In this document: positions 9,359 to 17,819 of the stretch, one piece after another | Layout of the letters: every line of letters begins with the position of its first letter | Position numbering within the stretch: position 1 is the stretch's first letter | Assembly: GCA_934162285.1 (NCBI GenBank) | Contig: CAKPHY010000006.1 | Location: 1 to 64,000 of the forward strand | Length of the DNA stretch: 64,000 nucleotides | Reading direction: 5' to 3' | DNA from: an uncultured Bacilli bacterium | Lineage (GTDB): Bacteria; Bacillota_I; Bacilli_A; RF39; UBA660 | Translations under genes and position numbers: made by a program | Notes under the pieces: generated by a model | Seen by the model: only the letters and a program-made list of their open reading frames with translations | Told to the model about the DNA's origin: nothing | Databases searched by the model: none

Positions 9359-10831
9359 TTATTTAGAACTAGAACTTACAGTTTTAGAAACTCCAGTATA
9401 TTTATATCCTTGCTTAATTAATGTTTGATCATTACTTGATTTACTCCATTTAATTAAAGTTTCAGCTTCTGTTTTATGATAATCACGATAACGATAATAT
9501 GTTACATCAATATATTTTGGTTCAGTAATTGCACATTTAGTACCATTTAAAGTACCTGTTTTACATGAATAATTTTTTTCTTCAATTACTTTACCATAAA
9601 CAGTAGATGAAGTTGCTTTAATACAACTATCTCCAAATAATGTATAACTTTTATCTTCGCAATATTTGTTTGAAACAGCTGTTGCTGCTTTTGTTGAAGT
9701 TGAAGTTTTTACACATTCCTTACCAACTTCATTAATTCCACTTGCAGTATATCCACTTGGACAAGTTTGACTCTTAACTACTACAGTACCAGTTGTTGTT
9801 TTATAACATTTTTTACCACTTAATTTGTAACCATCTGTTGAACAATAATAGTAATCAATTTTAGAAACTGTTTTACAAGGCCCATCTTCACAAGTGAATG
9901 AAACCTTTACATGAGGAGTAGCATCTTTCCATGAAGTTTTTGTACAAGTATTACTACTATTATATGTATAAGAACTATCTTCACAACCATATGTTTTATC
10001 ATATCCAACATAACTATATGTTTTCTTAACACATTTAGTTCCTTCTAAAGTATAATCAGGGTAGGCATTACAATTATAATTGTAACTTACTTTAGCAGGT
10101 TTAGTATCAGTTTCATTTTTAGTTGATACACATTTTTCTCCAACTAATGTATAACCAGTTTCACATTTTTTAGTTACTGTTACATCAGCATTAATATAAG
10201 AAGTAGTAGTACCATCTTGAACTTTTTCAGTCTTAGTTTCTACTTGTCTTGTACTAGTTGCTGTTACTTTAGTTTTACTCCAACTTGACCAGTTAGTCCA
10301 ACCTTCAGTTGCAGCTTTAATTTTTTTGTATTCATAAATTGTGTATTCAGTTGTTGTAGGAGTGTTATCTTTTTCACATAAACCACTACCACAATAATTA
10401 TAACAACCTACAGTTGTTTTAATTGTTTTAGTTACACCTGAACAAGTTAATGAAATAATCATTTCATATTCTTTATCTACTTTTGTTACTTTAACATATG
10501 AAGCTTCAGTACTACATTTAGTACCATCACTACCAATTAAAGAAACTACCATTTGCTTTTCAATCATTTCACCTAAAGTCATCATTTTAGAATCTCCGTC
10601 TTTAGATGGCATTCTTGATACTGTATAGTATTCTCTAGCAGCATCTTTCATACTAAGCAAATTTTGATTAAATAATATTTCACTTGATAAATCAGTGTTT
10701 GTTTCATTTTTAATATTATTGTTTAAATAATTCTTTGTTGGAAACAACCACATAAGAATAAAAATAACTAATAAAATAATTAAAACTTGAGCAATAAACC
10801 CAATTATACTAAATCCATTTCTTTCTTCCAT
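9359..10831 (-). CDS. Cys-rich surface protein with pilin-like N-terminus
   Basis: The 490-residue product starts with a short charged segment, then NGFSIIGFIAQ and a long hydrophobic helix (about 6-29). The G-F-S start resembles a type IV prepilin cleavage site, although the usual Glu at mature position 5 is absent. Residues 30-140 resemble a pilin or pseudopilin head (LSMKDAAREYYTV and paired Cys). Residues 145-455 hold at least six Cys-rich units of the form C-x-x-G-Y-T-L-x-G-x-K-C-V, probably disulfide-bonded and extracellular. Ser/Thr content is high. The protein at 53365 has the same kind of Cys-rich units. It is the first gene of a two-gene transcript with the secreted protein at 8657. 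Adhesin or pilus-tip role is inference. Confidence 0.6.
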   Translation of the reverse strand: MEERNGFSIIGFIAQVLIILLVIFILMWLFPTKNYLNNNIKNETNTDLSSEILFNQNLLSMKDAAREYYTVSRMPSKDGDSKMMTLGEMIEKQMVVSLIGSDGTKCSTEASYVKVTKVDKEYEMIISLTCSGVTKTIKTTVGCYNYCGSGLCEKDNTPTTTEYTIYEYKKIKAATEGWTNWSSWSKTKVTATSTRQVETKTEKVQDGTTTSYINADVTVTKKCETGYTLVGEKCVSTKNETDTKPAKVSYNYNCNAYPDYTLEGTKCVKKTYSYVGYDKTYGCEDSSYTYNSSNTCTKTSWKDATPHVKVSFTCEDGPCKTVSKIDYYYCSTDGYKLSGKKCYKTTTGTVVVKSQTCPSGYTASGINEVGKECVKTSTSTKAATAVSNKYCEDKSYTLFGDSCIKATSSTVYGKVIEEKNYSCKTGTLNGTKCAITEPKYIDVTYYRYRDYHKTEAETLIKWSKSSNDQTLIKQGYKYTGVSKTVSSSSK

Positions 10832-10857
10832 ATTCTTTTCCCCCTTAATTGCCGCAT

Positions 10858-10885
10858 ATTATAGCATTTTTTTAAATTTTGTCAA
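10858..10885 (-). promoter_or_regulatory. promoter of the Cys-rich pilin-like gene
   Basis: TTGACA, 16-base spacer, TATAAT on the minus strand, in the context ATGCTATAATATGCGGC. The leader AATTAAGGGGGAA matches that of the gene at 6744. Confidence 0.8.
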
Positions 10886-10893
10886 ATTGTAAA

Positions 10894-10931
10894 TTGTGGC
10901 TACGTCTATCTATTACCCCACTAAACGCCAC
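10894..10931 (-). other. hairpin between tandem promoters (possible short leader RNA)
   Basis: The region between the promoters at 10934 and 10858 folds on the minus strand: TGTGGC with GCCACA, plus an inner GTTT/AGAC stem and a GTA bulge. It would form the 5' end of a transcript started at the 10934 promoter. No T-run follows, so it is not a terminator. Confidence 0.4.
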
Positions 10932-10933
10932 AT

Positions 10934-10961
10934 ATTATAGCATAAAAAAGCATTTTGTCAA
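10934..10961 (-). promoter_or_regulatory. second, upstream copy of the shared promoter
   Basis: TTGACA, 16-base spacer, TATAAT read on the minus strand, embedded in ATGCTATAATATGTGGC. It begins directly after the sigH stop and points to the pilin-like gene. Confidence 0.75.
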
Positions 10962-10962
10962 G

Positions 10963-11571
10963 TTAAACGCTTTTTTCCAAATATTTCTTTAATTTTGACT
11001 TAATTCTTTGAAGAGCATTATCAATAGCTTTAGGATCTTTTTCAAGTAATTCAGCTATTTCTTTATAATTAAAGCCATTAATACGCATCACAAATACTTC
11101 TTCTTCTAAATTAGTCAATTCTTTTCTAAATTCATTAGTTATATCATCAATTCTTTCCTGATCAAACAAACAAACTTCGGGATTATAACTATTATCTCCT
11201 AAGTGATCTTCAAGTTCTAAGTCTTCATCATAAGACGCATTTAAGGACACAGATTCATTTAATAAGCGATGTTTTTGCCTATTTGAACCTATAACAAGAC
11301 TTATAATTCTTCTTTTTATACAATGTTTAGCATACGTATAAAAAGAACTATCTTTATTATCACTATATGTTTTTATTGCTGAATCAAGACCAATCATTCC
11401 CTCTTGAACTAAATCATTTAATTCTAACCCACTATTCTTTGCATATTTTATTAAATCATTAGCAATAGAATTTATTAGGGGTGTGTATTTATCAAACATT
11501 ATGTTAGACGCTTCTTCATTATTTTCACTTATATAGAATAACAATTCATTGTCTTCATAATCGCGATGCAT
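10963..11571 (-). CDS. sigH: RNA polymerase sigma factor SigH (sigma-30)
   Basis: SigH directs transcription at the onset of sporulation and in stationary phase. The roughly 202-residue length and several blocks match the family: region 2 with LNDLVQEGMIGLDSAI and SFYTYAKHCIKRRIIS, the NRQKHRLLNESVSL segment, and region 4 with YKEIAELLEKDPKAIDNALQRIKSKLKKYLE. The conserved rbgA-mrnC-rlmB-sigH context supports the call; in B. subtilis sigH also lies downstream of mrnC and rlmB. The intervening rae1 (yacP) gene is absent here. An ATG at 11571 is preferred over a GTG that overlaps the rlmB stop. Confidence 0.92.
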   Translation of the reverse strand: MHRDYEDNELLFYISENNEEASNIMFDKYTPLINSIANDLIKYAKNSGLELNDLVQEGMIGLDSAIKTYSDNKDSSFYTYAKHCIKRRIISLVIGSNRQKHRLLNESVSLNASYDEDLELEDHLGDNSYNPEVCLFDQERIDDITNEFRKELTNLEEEVFVMRINGFNYKEIAELLEKDPKAIDNALQRIKSKLKKYLEKSV

Positions 11572-11579
11572 AACAATCA

Positions 11580-12275
11580 CTACTTTCTTTGATTTATAGC
11601 TTCAAATATAACAATTCCAGCAGCTACCGATGCATTTAAACTATTAACAGTTCCATACATAGGAATCGAAGCGATAAAATCACAATTTTTAATAACTACA
11701 TCAGAAATTCCTGTTCCTTCATTACCAATAACTATTGCTGTTTTGCCTTTATAATCAATATCATGATAATCAACACCATTCATATCAGTACCAACTACCC
11801 AATAATTATATTTTTTTAATTCACGAATAGTATTAGCTATATTCGCAACTTGAATAATGTTAACATTCCTAGTTGTTCCAGCACTAGTATGAACAACAGT
11901 CGAATTTACATTAACACTACGATCTGTTGGAATAATAATAGCATCAACTTTAGCTGCTTCACACGTTCTAATAATAGCTCCAAGATTATGAGGATCTTCT
12001 AGATGATCTAAAATAACTAACAAAGCGGTTTCTAAATTAAAAACTGATTGCAATTCTTTATATTTGAAATCTTCAATATCTAATATTATACCTTGATGAT
12101 TACCATTTGTCTTTTTATTCATTTCAAATTTTGGTAAATTTTCAACTACAATTTCACGTTTTTTTATTAAAGAAATTATCTCTTTATCGTTAAAATTTTC
12201 TTGTAAATATATTTTATTTACTTTTTTTTCATTTAATAGCATTTCTTTTGCTACGTTTCTTCCATATACTAACAT
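11580..12275 (-). CDS. rlmB: 23S rRNA (guanosine-2'-O-)-methyltransferase RlmB
   Basis: A SpoU-family (SPOUT) methyltransferase that 2'-O-methylates a guanosine in the peptidyl-transferase region of 23S rRNA. An N-terminal L30e-like substrate-binding domain (about 1-70) precedes the knotted SPOUT domain. Motif 1 is DHLEDPHNLGAIIRT, motif 2 is VIGNEGTGIS and motif 3 is YGTVNSLNASVAAGI. The 231-residue length is typical. An AAAGGAAC site precedes the ATG. It starts two bases after the mrnC stop, so the two are co-transcribed. A tRNA-modifying SpoU paralogue is possible, but the mrnC-sigH neighbourhood favours RlmB. Confidence 0.92.
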   Translation of the reverse strand: MLVYGRNVAKEMLLNEKKVNKIYLQENFNDKEIISLIKKREIVVENLPKFEMNKKTNGNHQGIILDIEDFKYKELQSVFNLETALLVILDHLEDPHNLGAIIRTCEAAKVDAIIIPTDRSVNVNSTVVHTSAGTTRNVNIIQVANIANTIRELKKYNYWVVGTDMNGVDYHDIDYKGKTAIVIGNEGTGISDVVIKNCDFIASIPMYGTVNSLNASVAAGIVIFEAINQRK

Positions 12276-12277
12276 TT

Positions 12278-12649
12278 TTATTGTTCCTTTACTATTAATT
12301 CTAATATTTTATCTAAACGATCATATTGTTTATTTACATATAAATAGCCAATAATTGCTTCAAATGCCGTTGCATATTTATAAGTTATTATATCTGTATT
12401 TTTAGGATGTCTCGTTCCTTTATGATTTCTAGCTCGATAACAAATATCTAATTCTTCTTTAGTTAAACTATTGATGCTTATTAAATATTCTAACTTTTGT
12501 CTTTGAGCAACAGCCGAAACATACTTAATAGCTTCATGTTGAAGATTATTAACTTTAACTATACCCTTACTTACTAAATAATTACGAATATATAATTCAT
12601 AAACAGCATCACCAATATAAGCTAAAGTTAAAGAATTATAATCGATCAA
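12278..12649 (-). CDS. mrnC: Mini-ribonuclease 3 (Mini-III)
   Basis: Mini-III is an RNase III catalytic domain without a dsRNA-binding domain; it matures the ends of 23S rRNA. The roughly 123-residue protein contains the signature LAYIGDAVYELYIR, with the metal-binding Asp, the RARNHKGTRHPKNTD loop, and the second acidic cluster AFEAIIGYLYV. The first possible start, GTG at 12658, lies inside the GAGGTG ribosome binding site, so the TTG at 12649 (MIDYNSLTL) is preferred. It overlaps the end of rbgA and abuts rlmB. Confidence 0.92.
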   Translation of the reverse strand: MIDYNSLTLAYIGDAVYELYIRNYLVSKGIVKVNNLQHEAIKYVSAVAQRQKLEYLISINSLTKEELDICYRARNHKGTRHPKNTDIITYKYATAFEAIIGYLYVNKQYDRLDKILELIVKEQ

Positions 12650-13550
12650 AAGTAACACCTCTTATAACACCTTGTTTAATATCAAGCATTATCAAATTAA
12701 TTACTTTATCATAATCAATTTCGCCACCTTTTATCAAACATCCGCGTTTTTTGCCAATTATTTCTAAAGTTTCGATAAAGTCATCATTAACACTATCAAT
12801 ACCATATCTTTCTTTTAAAATATCAGGATATAGCTCATTTAATTTGCGAAGAGCATATTCACAGACATCATAAATTGGTAAAACTTCTTCTTTTATTGCA
12901 GTAAATGTAGCTAGATTAAAAGCAACATCACCAACGTCAATTTTAGGCCACAAAATTCCTGGACTATCCAATAACTCAATTTCTTCATTAATTCTAATCC
13001 AATTCAATTCTTTAGTTACACCTGGTTTATTTCCAACATTAACAGCTTTTTTACCAACTAAGCGATTAATTAATGTTGACTTCCCTACATTTGGTATACC
13101 AACAACTAAAACATGAGTTTTTTTCTTTAGTAAACCTTTCTCCAATCTATTTTCATTTTGTTCTTTCATTACTTCTTCAGTTAATTCGAGTAATGGTTTC
13201 ATGTTAAATGTATGTTCAAGATCTAATGCAATTACCTTATAACCTTCATTTTCATAATGTTTCAACCATTTTTTAGTTTCTATTTTATCAGCTAAATCAG
13301 CCTTATTCATAATTAAAATTCTTGGTTTATTACCTATATAATTATCTAAATCTGGTAATTTTGAAGATTTAGGAATACGTGCATCTACTATTTCATATAC
13401 TACATCTATTAAATCAATGTTTTCTGTAATCAATCTTTTAGTTTTAGCCATATGACCTGGATACCAGTTGATACTCGTTGATGGTAAACTTTTTTCACTA
13501 ACACTATTTTTCTTTTCTGCTCTCATTTTTCTTTTTTGGTACATATCCAT
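12636..13550 (-). CDS. rbgA: ribosome biogenesis GTPase A (RbgA/YlqF)
   Basis: RbgA is a circularly permuted GTPase needed for late 50S subunit assembly. The motif order confirms permutation: INWYPGHMAKT at the start, G4 NKAD (about 90), then G1 GIPNVGKST (about 150) and G3 DSPG (about 195). The C-terminal ANTAR-like helical domain follows. At about 304 residues the length is normal. The start at 13550 follows GGAAGTGATT; an ATG 15 bases upstream would place that ribosome binding site inside the gene. It overlaps the upstream accessory RhuM gene's stop closely, which suggests the accessory block inserted directly upstream of this operon. Confidence 0.95.
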   Translation of the reverse strand: MDMYQKRKMRAEKKNSVSEKSLPSTSINWYPGHMAKTKRLITENIDLIDVVYEIVDARIPKSSKLPDLDNYIGNKPRILIMNKADLADKIETKKWLKHYENEGYKVIALDLEHTFNMKPLLELTEEVMKEQNENRLEKGLLKKKTHVLVVGIPNVGKSTLINRLVGKKAVNVGNKPGVTKELNWIRINEEIELLDSPGILWPKIDVGDVAFNLATFTAIKEEVLPIYDVCEYALRKLNELYPDILKERYGIDSVNDDFIETLEIIGKKRGCLIKGGEIDYDKVINLIMLDIKQGVIRGVTFDRL

Positions 13551-13551
13551 T

Positions 13552-14565
13552 TTAATCACTTCCATTCTCTATCATTCTTGTTTCATTTAAATATCTATTA
13601 TAAAATTCATCCATTGAAGAAATATATTTTTGATCTTGTATAACTCTAAATTTTTCGTATTCTTTTTCTGCTTTTTCTACGGCTTCTTTATGAGATATGC
13701 CACTATTATTTAATACTTCTTTTCTTCTAAACTTTAATAAATCATCAGTTGCATTTATCCAATCCTTCATTGTCATAACATGTCTTTGTTTTGCTTCATC
13801 TTCAGCAAATACTAAAAACATATTTGTTAAATCTTTTAAATTATTCATTTCTTCTTCGTTTAAATAATTTTTTGCAATAACTACATCATATTTATATATT
13901 AAACCATCAGGAGAATTTTTCCAATTAGTTAGTCCCATATGTTCTTTATCTGAGTTTGCTCTACTATATATTAATTCGGCAGCAGTATGTCCGCTTATAG
14001 CATAGTGCAACTTATTTTGAACTATTTTAAAGAAAGTATATGCTTCTTCTGACTTAGGATTGTAATCTGCTGCTGTTGCAATAAATAAATCAGTGATTTT
14101 TTGATACGCCATTCTTTCACTTACTCTGATTGTTTTGATTCGTTCTAATAATTCATCAAAATATTTTGCATCATATTTATTTCCATTTATAAAACGTTCA
14201 TCATTTAATACAAATCCCTTAGTCATATATTCTTTTAATATTTTTGTTGCCCATATTCTAAATTCTGTTGCTTTTTTAGAATTAATTCTATAACCCACAG
14301 CAATTATAGCATCAAGACTATAAACTTCAGTATTATAGTTTTTTCCGTCAGGTGCAGTTATTTCCATTTTGGAAACAACTGAATTTTTATCTAATTCGTT
14401 TTCTTCAAATATATTTTTTAAATGTTTTGATATTGCTGGTACACCAACCTCGAAAACTTTTGACATACCTTTTTGTGATAACCATAAAGTTTCATCTTTA
14501 TAAATAGCATCTACTATAATATTACCTTCACTATTTTTATATATAATTAATTTATTATCTTCCAT
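13552..14565 (-). CDS. RhuM family protein
   Basis: RhuM-type proteins were named from a Salmonella pathogenicity-island gene; their biochemical role is unknown, and they occur mostly in accessory regions. The 337-residue protein shows the family's typical start (IIYKNSEGNIIVDA), the LSQKGMSKVFEV segment resembling a helix-turn-helix, YSLDAIIAVGYRINSKKA, FRIWATKILKEYM, and a central SERMAYQKITDLFIATAADY block. The C-terminus is helical and charged (about 260-335). The start follows AAAGGAGATTATTA; an upstream GTG/ATG region is less likely. A second, broken copy of its C-terminal part lies at 15468-15645, so the locus has been duplicated and partly lost. Confidence 0.85.
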   Translation of the reverse strand: MEDNKLIIYKNSEGNIIVDAIYKDETLWLSQKGMSKVFEVGVPAISKHLKNIFEENELDKNSVVSKMEITAPDGKNYNTEVYSLDAIIAVGYRINSKKATEFRIWATKILKEYMTKGFVLNDERFINGNKYDAKYFDELLERIKTIRVSERMAYQKITDLFIATAADYNPKSEEAYTFFKIVQNKLHYAISGHTAAELIYSRANSDKEHMGLTNWKNSPDGLIYKYDVVIAKNYLNEEEMNNLKDLTNMFLVFAEDEAKQRHVMTMKDWINATDDLLKFRRKEVLNNSGISHKEAVEKAEKEYEKFRVIQDQKYISSMDEFYNRYLNETRMIENGSD

Positions 14566-14761
14566 TAATAATCTCCTTTCCTTTAGTTTTTCATAAGTCA
14601 TACACTTATCAATTTTAATTAAAATTTATTAAAAAATGTCCCAAAATGTAAAAAGCATTTAGTAAAATTTCTTTTATTTTCAAAGATTTAATAGTGTTTT
14701 TTCATAACTCCCCACTTACCAATTAATACTTGTTTTATTTTGTTTTTGTTCGTTTGTTTGA

Positions 14762-15017
14762 TTATTTTTTTACTTTACCAGTTTTTATTGGCTTGTTGAT
14801 CTCAACACCCCAATCTTCTTCGCCGGAAACACTTTTGGTTGCTGATAAAATTGCTTTATCTATTACTTTTTGAAAGTTTCACCAATCCTTGTTATTCAAA
14901 TACCTTTTGTAATTCACGAGCACACCAATATTCATTTTCGTAATCATCAATGGGTTTTATATTTCCAAAAGTATTGTTAGAATATGTATTTTCAATCATC
15001 GCTCTTGCTATCTCCAT
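14762..15017 (-). pseudogene. DinD-like protein remnant
   Basis: Two reading frames together spell a DinD-like N-terminus: NIKPIDDYENEYWCAREL-QKVFE, then a frameshift, then NNKDW, a TGA stop, and NFQKVIDKAILSA. This follows the order of E. coli DinD (INANGAEQWSARQLGKLLGY ... FIPVLTRAKEAC). The stretch ends at a TAA after IKTGKVKK. It is a truncated fragment with at least one frameshift and one in-frame stop. The DNA from 14566 to 14761 shows no further coding sense. Confidence 0.65.
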
Positions 15018-15022
15018 TTCTA

Positions 15023-15418
15023 TTAATTATAAATGGTTTTTTCAGGTTCAACACCTAATGTTAATGTAGTATAGCCTTTATTTTTTAAATCTTCTTCCAT
15101 AAATTTATACAATTTAGAAAAATATCCTTTTCCAACATATTCTTTGCTAGTCCTAAAAGCAGTCAAGTATGCAGTTGTATCATCTACTAATTTATTACTA
15201 TTTTGAACAATATCGCTAGTTAATACAGCAGTGGCTTCACATATTATTTGATCATTAAGTATTCCATAATAAGGAATAATTTTACCATTTTTATAATTCT
15301 TAATGTTTTGTTCTTTCCAAATAATCCAATTTTCTTTTTTTGTTGCTATCAATATTTCATAATCCCATTTTTTATTCATTTCTTCAACAGTAGCAATTTT
15401 GCATATATAGTTTTCCAT
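15023..15418 (-). CDS. truncated GNAT-family N-acetyltransferase
   Basis: The 131-residue frame holds most of a GNAT fold, which transfers an acetyl group from acetyl-CoA to an amine. The substrate side comes first, then the beta-4 segment ATAVLTSDIV, motif A as RTSKEYVGKGYFSKLYKFMEEDLKNKG (normally R/Q-x-x-G-x-G/A), and a beta-5 strand YTTLTLGVEP. The frame stops soon after, so the final helix and strand (about 25-30 residues) normally found in the fold are missing. The break falls at the junction with the DinD fragment, which suggests a deletion fused the two. It is probably non-functional. The start follows GGAAGTTAAATTA. Confidence 0.7.
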   Translation of the reverse strand: MENYICKIATVEEMNKKWDYEILIATKKENWIIWKEQNIKNYKNGKIIPYYGILNDQIICEATAVLTSDIVQNSNKLVDDTTAYLTAFRTSKEYVGKGYFSKLYKFMEEDLKNKGYTTLTLGVEPEKTIYN

Positions 15419-15467
15419 TAATTTAACTTCCTTGTACTATCGATGTATTCATTATTTTTAACTTTTA

Positions 15468-15645
15468 TTTTCATTTAGATATTTATTATAAAGTTCATCC
15501 GTTGAAGATATATATTTTTGTTCTTGTATAACCATAAATTTTTCATATTCTTTTTCAGCTTTTTCTAATTCTTCTTTATGAGATATACTGTCACTATTAT
15601 TTAATAGTTTTTTTGTTCTAAATTTTAATAAATTATCAGATGATT
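15468..15645 (-). pseudogene. C-terminal fragment of a second RhuM gene
   Basis: This stretch repeats about 13585-13760 with roughly 85% identity by eye. Both share CATCC(A/G)TTGAAGA, ATATATTTTTG, AACTT/ACCATAAATTTTTC and TTCTTTATGAGATAT. No intact frame remains; the rest of the copy is missing. The remaining DNA to 15724 shows nothing recognisable. Confidence 0.75.
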
Positions 15646-15724
15646 AAATTTAAAAATTATTCTTCAGTAATTTCAGATAAGTTTTACATTTGTCTATTCC
15701 TTCACTTCTTTTAGTAATTATCTA

Positions 15725-16081
15725 CTATTTTTTCCATATTCTTTCTATATTCTCTTTTTCTTTGTCTTTTAAAGAAGAAAATAAATTTATATTTAGTTTA
15801 TTACAAATTGTACATAATACAATGAAAACATCTGCAACTTCGCTTTCAATTGTATCATAATTTCTAATTTTATTATTGTCAATTGACATTGTTGTTTTTT
15901 CTTTTCTAATAGCTTTAGCAAGTTCACCAATTTCTTCTGTTAACAATAACATTGCCTGTTCGATACTTTGATTTGAAAAGCCTCTTATTTCAATTACTTT
16001 CCTTATATATTCCTGCACTTCCTCAAGAGTATTATCTTCTTTTAAATTTTTCCATAATTCTAATTGTTCATTATTCATCAT
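15725..16081 (-). CDS. MazG-like nucleotide pyrophosphohydrolase
   Basis: MazG-type all-alpha NTP pyrophosphatases hydrolyse nucleoside triphosphates to monophosphates, often non-canonical or damaged ones. The 118-residue protein carries the paired acidic motifs that bind Mg2+: EEIGELAKAIRKE (E-x-x-E) and ESEVADVFIVL (E-x-x-D). Its length fits a single-domain MazG or phage-type family rather than the two-domain MazG. The start has a GAGGTATTAA site. It sits at the edge of the accessory debris region, with no operon partner; housecleaning of nucleotides or a mobile-element origin are both possible. Confidence 0.78.
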   Translation of the reverse strand: MMNNEQLELWKNLKEDNTLEEVQEYIRKVIEIRGFSNQSIEQAMLLLTEEIGELAKAIRKEKTTMSIDNNKIRNYDTIESEVADVFIVLCTICNKLNINLFSSLKDKEKENIERIWKK

Positions 16082-16547
16082 TTAATACCTCACATTAATT
16101 ATTCTAAATACTTTTTATTCCATTTTTTATTACTAAATTCCATAATTTTTTCATTTGGTGAAGATCTTTATCTTTTTTTCTAAAATTTAAACATTATAAA
16201 CTTCTAAGAGCTACTTCTACAACTTTCTCAATTTATAAGCAAAATAAATCGTGTTTATTATATCACAAATTATCCCTTTTTAGATAGTAAAATTAGCATT
16301 AATATTCTTTAAAATAAACATATGTAATAACTGATTAATAACTTTAACAAAATATACAAATTATTCATATTAAATTTAACAAAATATCTTATTTTTTATT
16401 CTCTTTTAAAATTATAATTATTTTTTAATAATCATTTAAATATAAAAAAGCATACACTTTTTCGTGTACACTTTTTTAGTTTCATCTTAAACTTTATTCT
16501 TAATAATATTCAATTTATTGTTAAATGTTACTTTTTGCTTAACTTTT
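16082..16547. other. gene-free AT-rich gap
   Basis: No convincing reading frame. It presumably includes the promoter of the MazG-like gene and some short decayed coding sense around 16100-16240 that I cannot assign. The only clear structure is the hairpin at 16442-16477. Confidence 0.4.
16442..16477. terminator. imperfect terminator hairpin
   Basis: An interrupted inverted repeat (AGCATACAC ... GTGTACACT) flanked by A6 on one side and T6 on the other can act in either direction. It lies downstream of the HTH regulator on the minus strand. Confidence 0.5.
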
Positions 16548-17219
16548 TTAATTCATTATTTTATCAATAAAGAAATAAATTATTACCATTATTAAAGATA
16601 CTACTAAACCTATATAAAACTCTGGAAAAGCTAATCTTATACTATCATAGATATTAATTTTACCTGTTATATTAGAAACATGCCAAGTAAAAAAGCTATA
16701 TATTTCAGATATAACTATCCCAACTACTCCTAGGCTTCCTAGAAATTTATTTATTTTTTCATTTTTTAAAGGCATCCAAATACCAAGAATAAATAGTATA
16801 ATTGATAATGCTCCAATCGGATTAAATAAATTGATTAAACCGCTTATTTCTTGGACACCTCTAAGACCACCATACTGGTTCAAGAGCATTGGTGCTAAAC
16901 TCATAAAATATAAAATAGTTAAGATTACTTTTTTATTTTTTTTATCAGCATATTTTCTATAATCAATCAAAGTTTGAATTGTCAACTTAGTTGATAGTTT
17001 TTTATTTTCTATTCTTTCTCCTTTAAGTAATTCATTAATTGAAATGTTTAATGCATCACATAAAGGTTCAAATAAAGAAATATCTGGCATAGTTCGCCCA
17101 TTTTCCCATCTACTTATTGATTTATCAGTAACGCCTAATTTTTCTGCTAGTTGTTCTTGAGTTAATTTTTTCTCTTTACGGCATTTAGCAATAAAAACAC
17201 CTATTTTTTCTTGATTCAT
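16548..17219 (-). CDS. HTH (XRE) transcriptional regulator with membrane domain
   Basis: The N-terminal 65 residues form a Cro/C1-type helix-turn-helix (KKLTQEQLAEKLGVTDKSISRWENGRTMPD) that would bind DNA. Four hydrophobic segments follow (about 100-115, 130-150, 160-178 and 197-220), so this is a membrane-tethered regulator. Such HTH-plus-membrane proteins often respond to envelope signals; the signal here is unknown. The start has AGAGGGATAAA. The lipoprotein gene upstream ends about 70 bases away on the same strand and could be co-transcribed. The 190-residue HTH-membrane protein at 63403 has a related but distinct layout. Confidence 0.8.
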   Translation of the reverse strand: MNQEKIGVFIAKCRKEKKLTQEQLAEKLGVTDKSISRWENGRTMPDISLFEPLCDALNISINELLKGERIENKKLSTKLTIQTLIDYRKYADKKNKKVILTILYFMSLAPMLLNQYGGLRGVQEISGLINLFNPIGALSIILFILGIWMPLKNEKINKFLGSLGVVGIVISEIYSFFTWHVSNITGKINIYDSIRLAFPEFYIGLVVSLIMVIIYFFIDKIMN

Positions 17220-17291
17220 TTTATCCCTCTTTCCAAGAACATCTTAACTTTTTAAATTATAAATTTGTAGGACAGAACCTGAGAATTTCAG

Positions 17292-17729
17292 TTAAATATT
17301 ATTATGTATATAATAAAGAGTTAAAGTTTCAACATCAAAAAAATATACTGAATAATCATCAAACTTACAATATTTAGAATTTCCTATTTCTTTACCTTCT
17401 TTAGTTTTGATCTTAACATAATCACCTTCAGTAATTAAAGTAATGTCAAAATCATATTCTTTTTCCCGTTCTTGTGAAATCATTATGTCTTCAAAATTAA
17501 CAAAATACTCTTTGATATCATCGATTTCAGTATTTGAAATAATTTTATATTCATTATTATTGATTACTACATTTTCTTTATAAACATATTTAGCATAATC
17601 AGTATAATCTTGAAAATTACTACTAAAATATTCATTTTTAGATATATATCCTTTAGGTATATCCGAAACTTTTGCTGCACAACCAATTAAGAAAAATGTA
17701 ATAAATAGTGTTTGCCATATTTTTTTCAT
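17292..17729 (-). CDS. hypothetical lipoprotein
   Basis: The 145-residue product begins with a lipoprotein signal (MKKIWQTLFITFFLIGC); the lipobox F-L-I-G-C places the lipidated Cys at residue 17, so the mature protein would be anchored to the outer face of the membrane. The rest is acidic and Tyr-rich, with no recognisable family. An AGGAGGATTT site precedes the ATG. It lies upstream of the HTH-membrane regulator and might provide its signal; this is inference from position only. Confidence 0.65.
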   Translation of the reverse strand: MKKIWQTLFITFFLIGCAAKVSDIPKGYISKNEYFSSNFQDYTDYAKYVYKENVVINNNEYKIISNTEIDDIKEYFVNFEDIMISQEREKEYDFDITLITEGDYVKIKTKEGKEIGNSKYCKFDDYSVYFFDVETLTLYYIHNNI

Positions 17730-17779
17730 AAATCCTCCTAAACGTTTATATTGTTATTATAACATAAAAAAGTTTTTAA

Positions 17780-17804
17780 AAAAAATAGGCTTATAAAAGC
17801 CTAC
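17780..17804 (-). terminator. terminator of the three-gene HEPN/ASCH/hydrolase operon
   Basis: On the minus strand TAGGCTT-TTAT-AAGCCTA is followed by T8, shortly after the stop codon of the hydrolase-GNAT gene. Confidence 0.88.
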
Positions 17805-17819
17805 TTGTTATAATATAAT

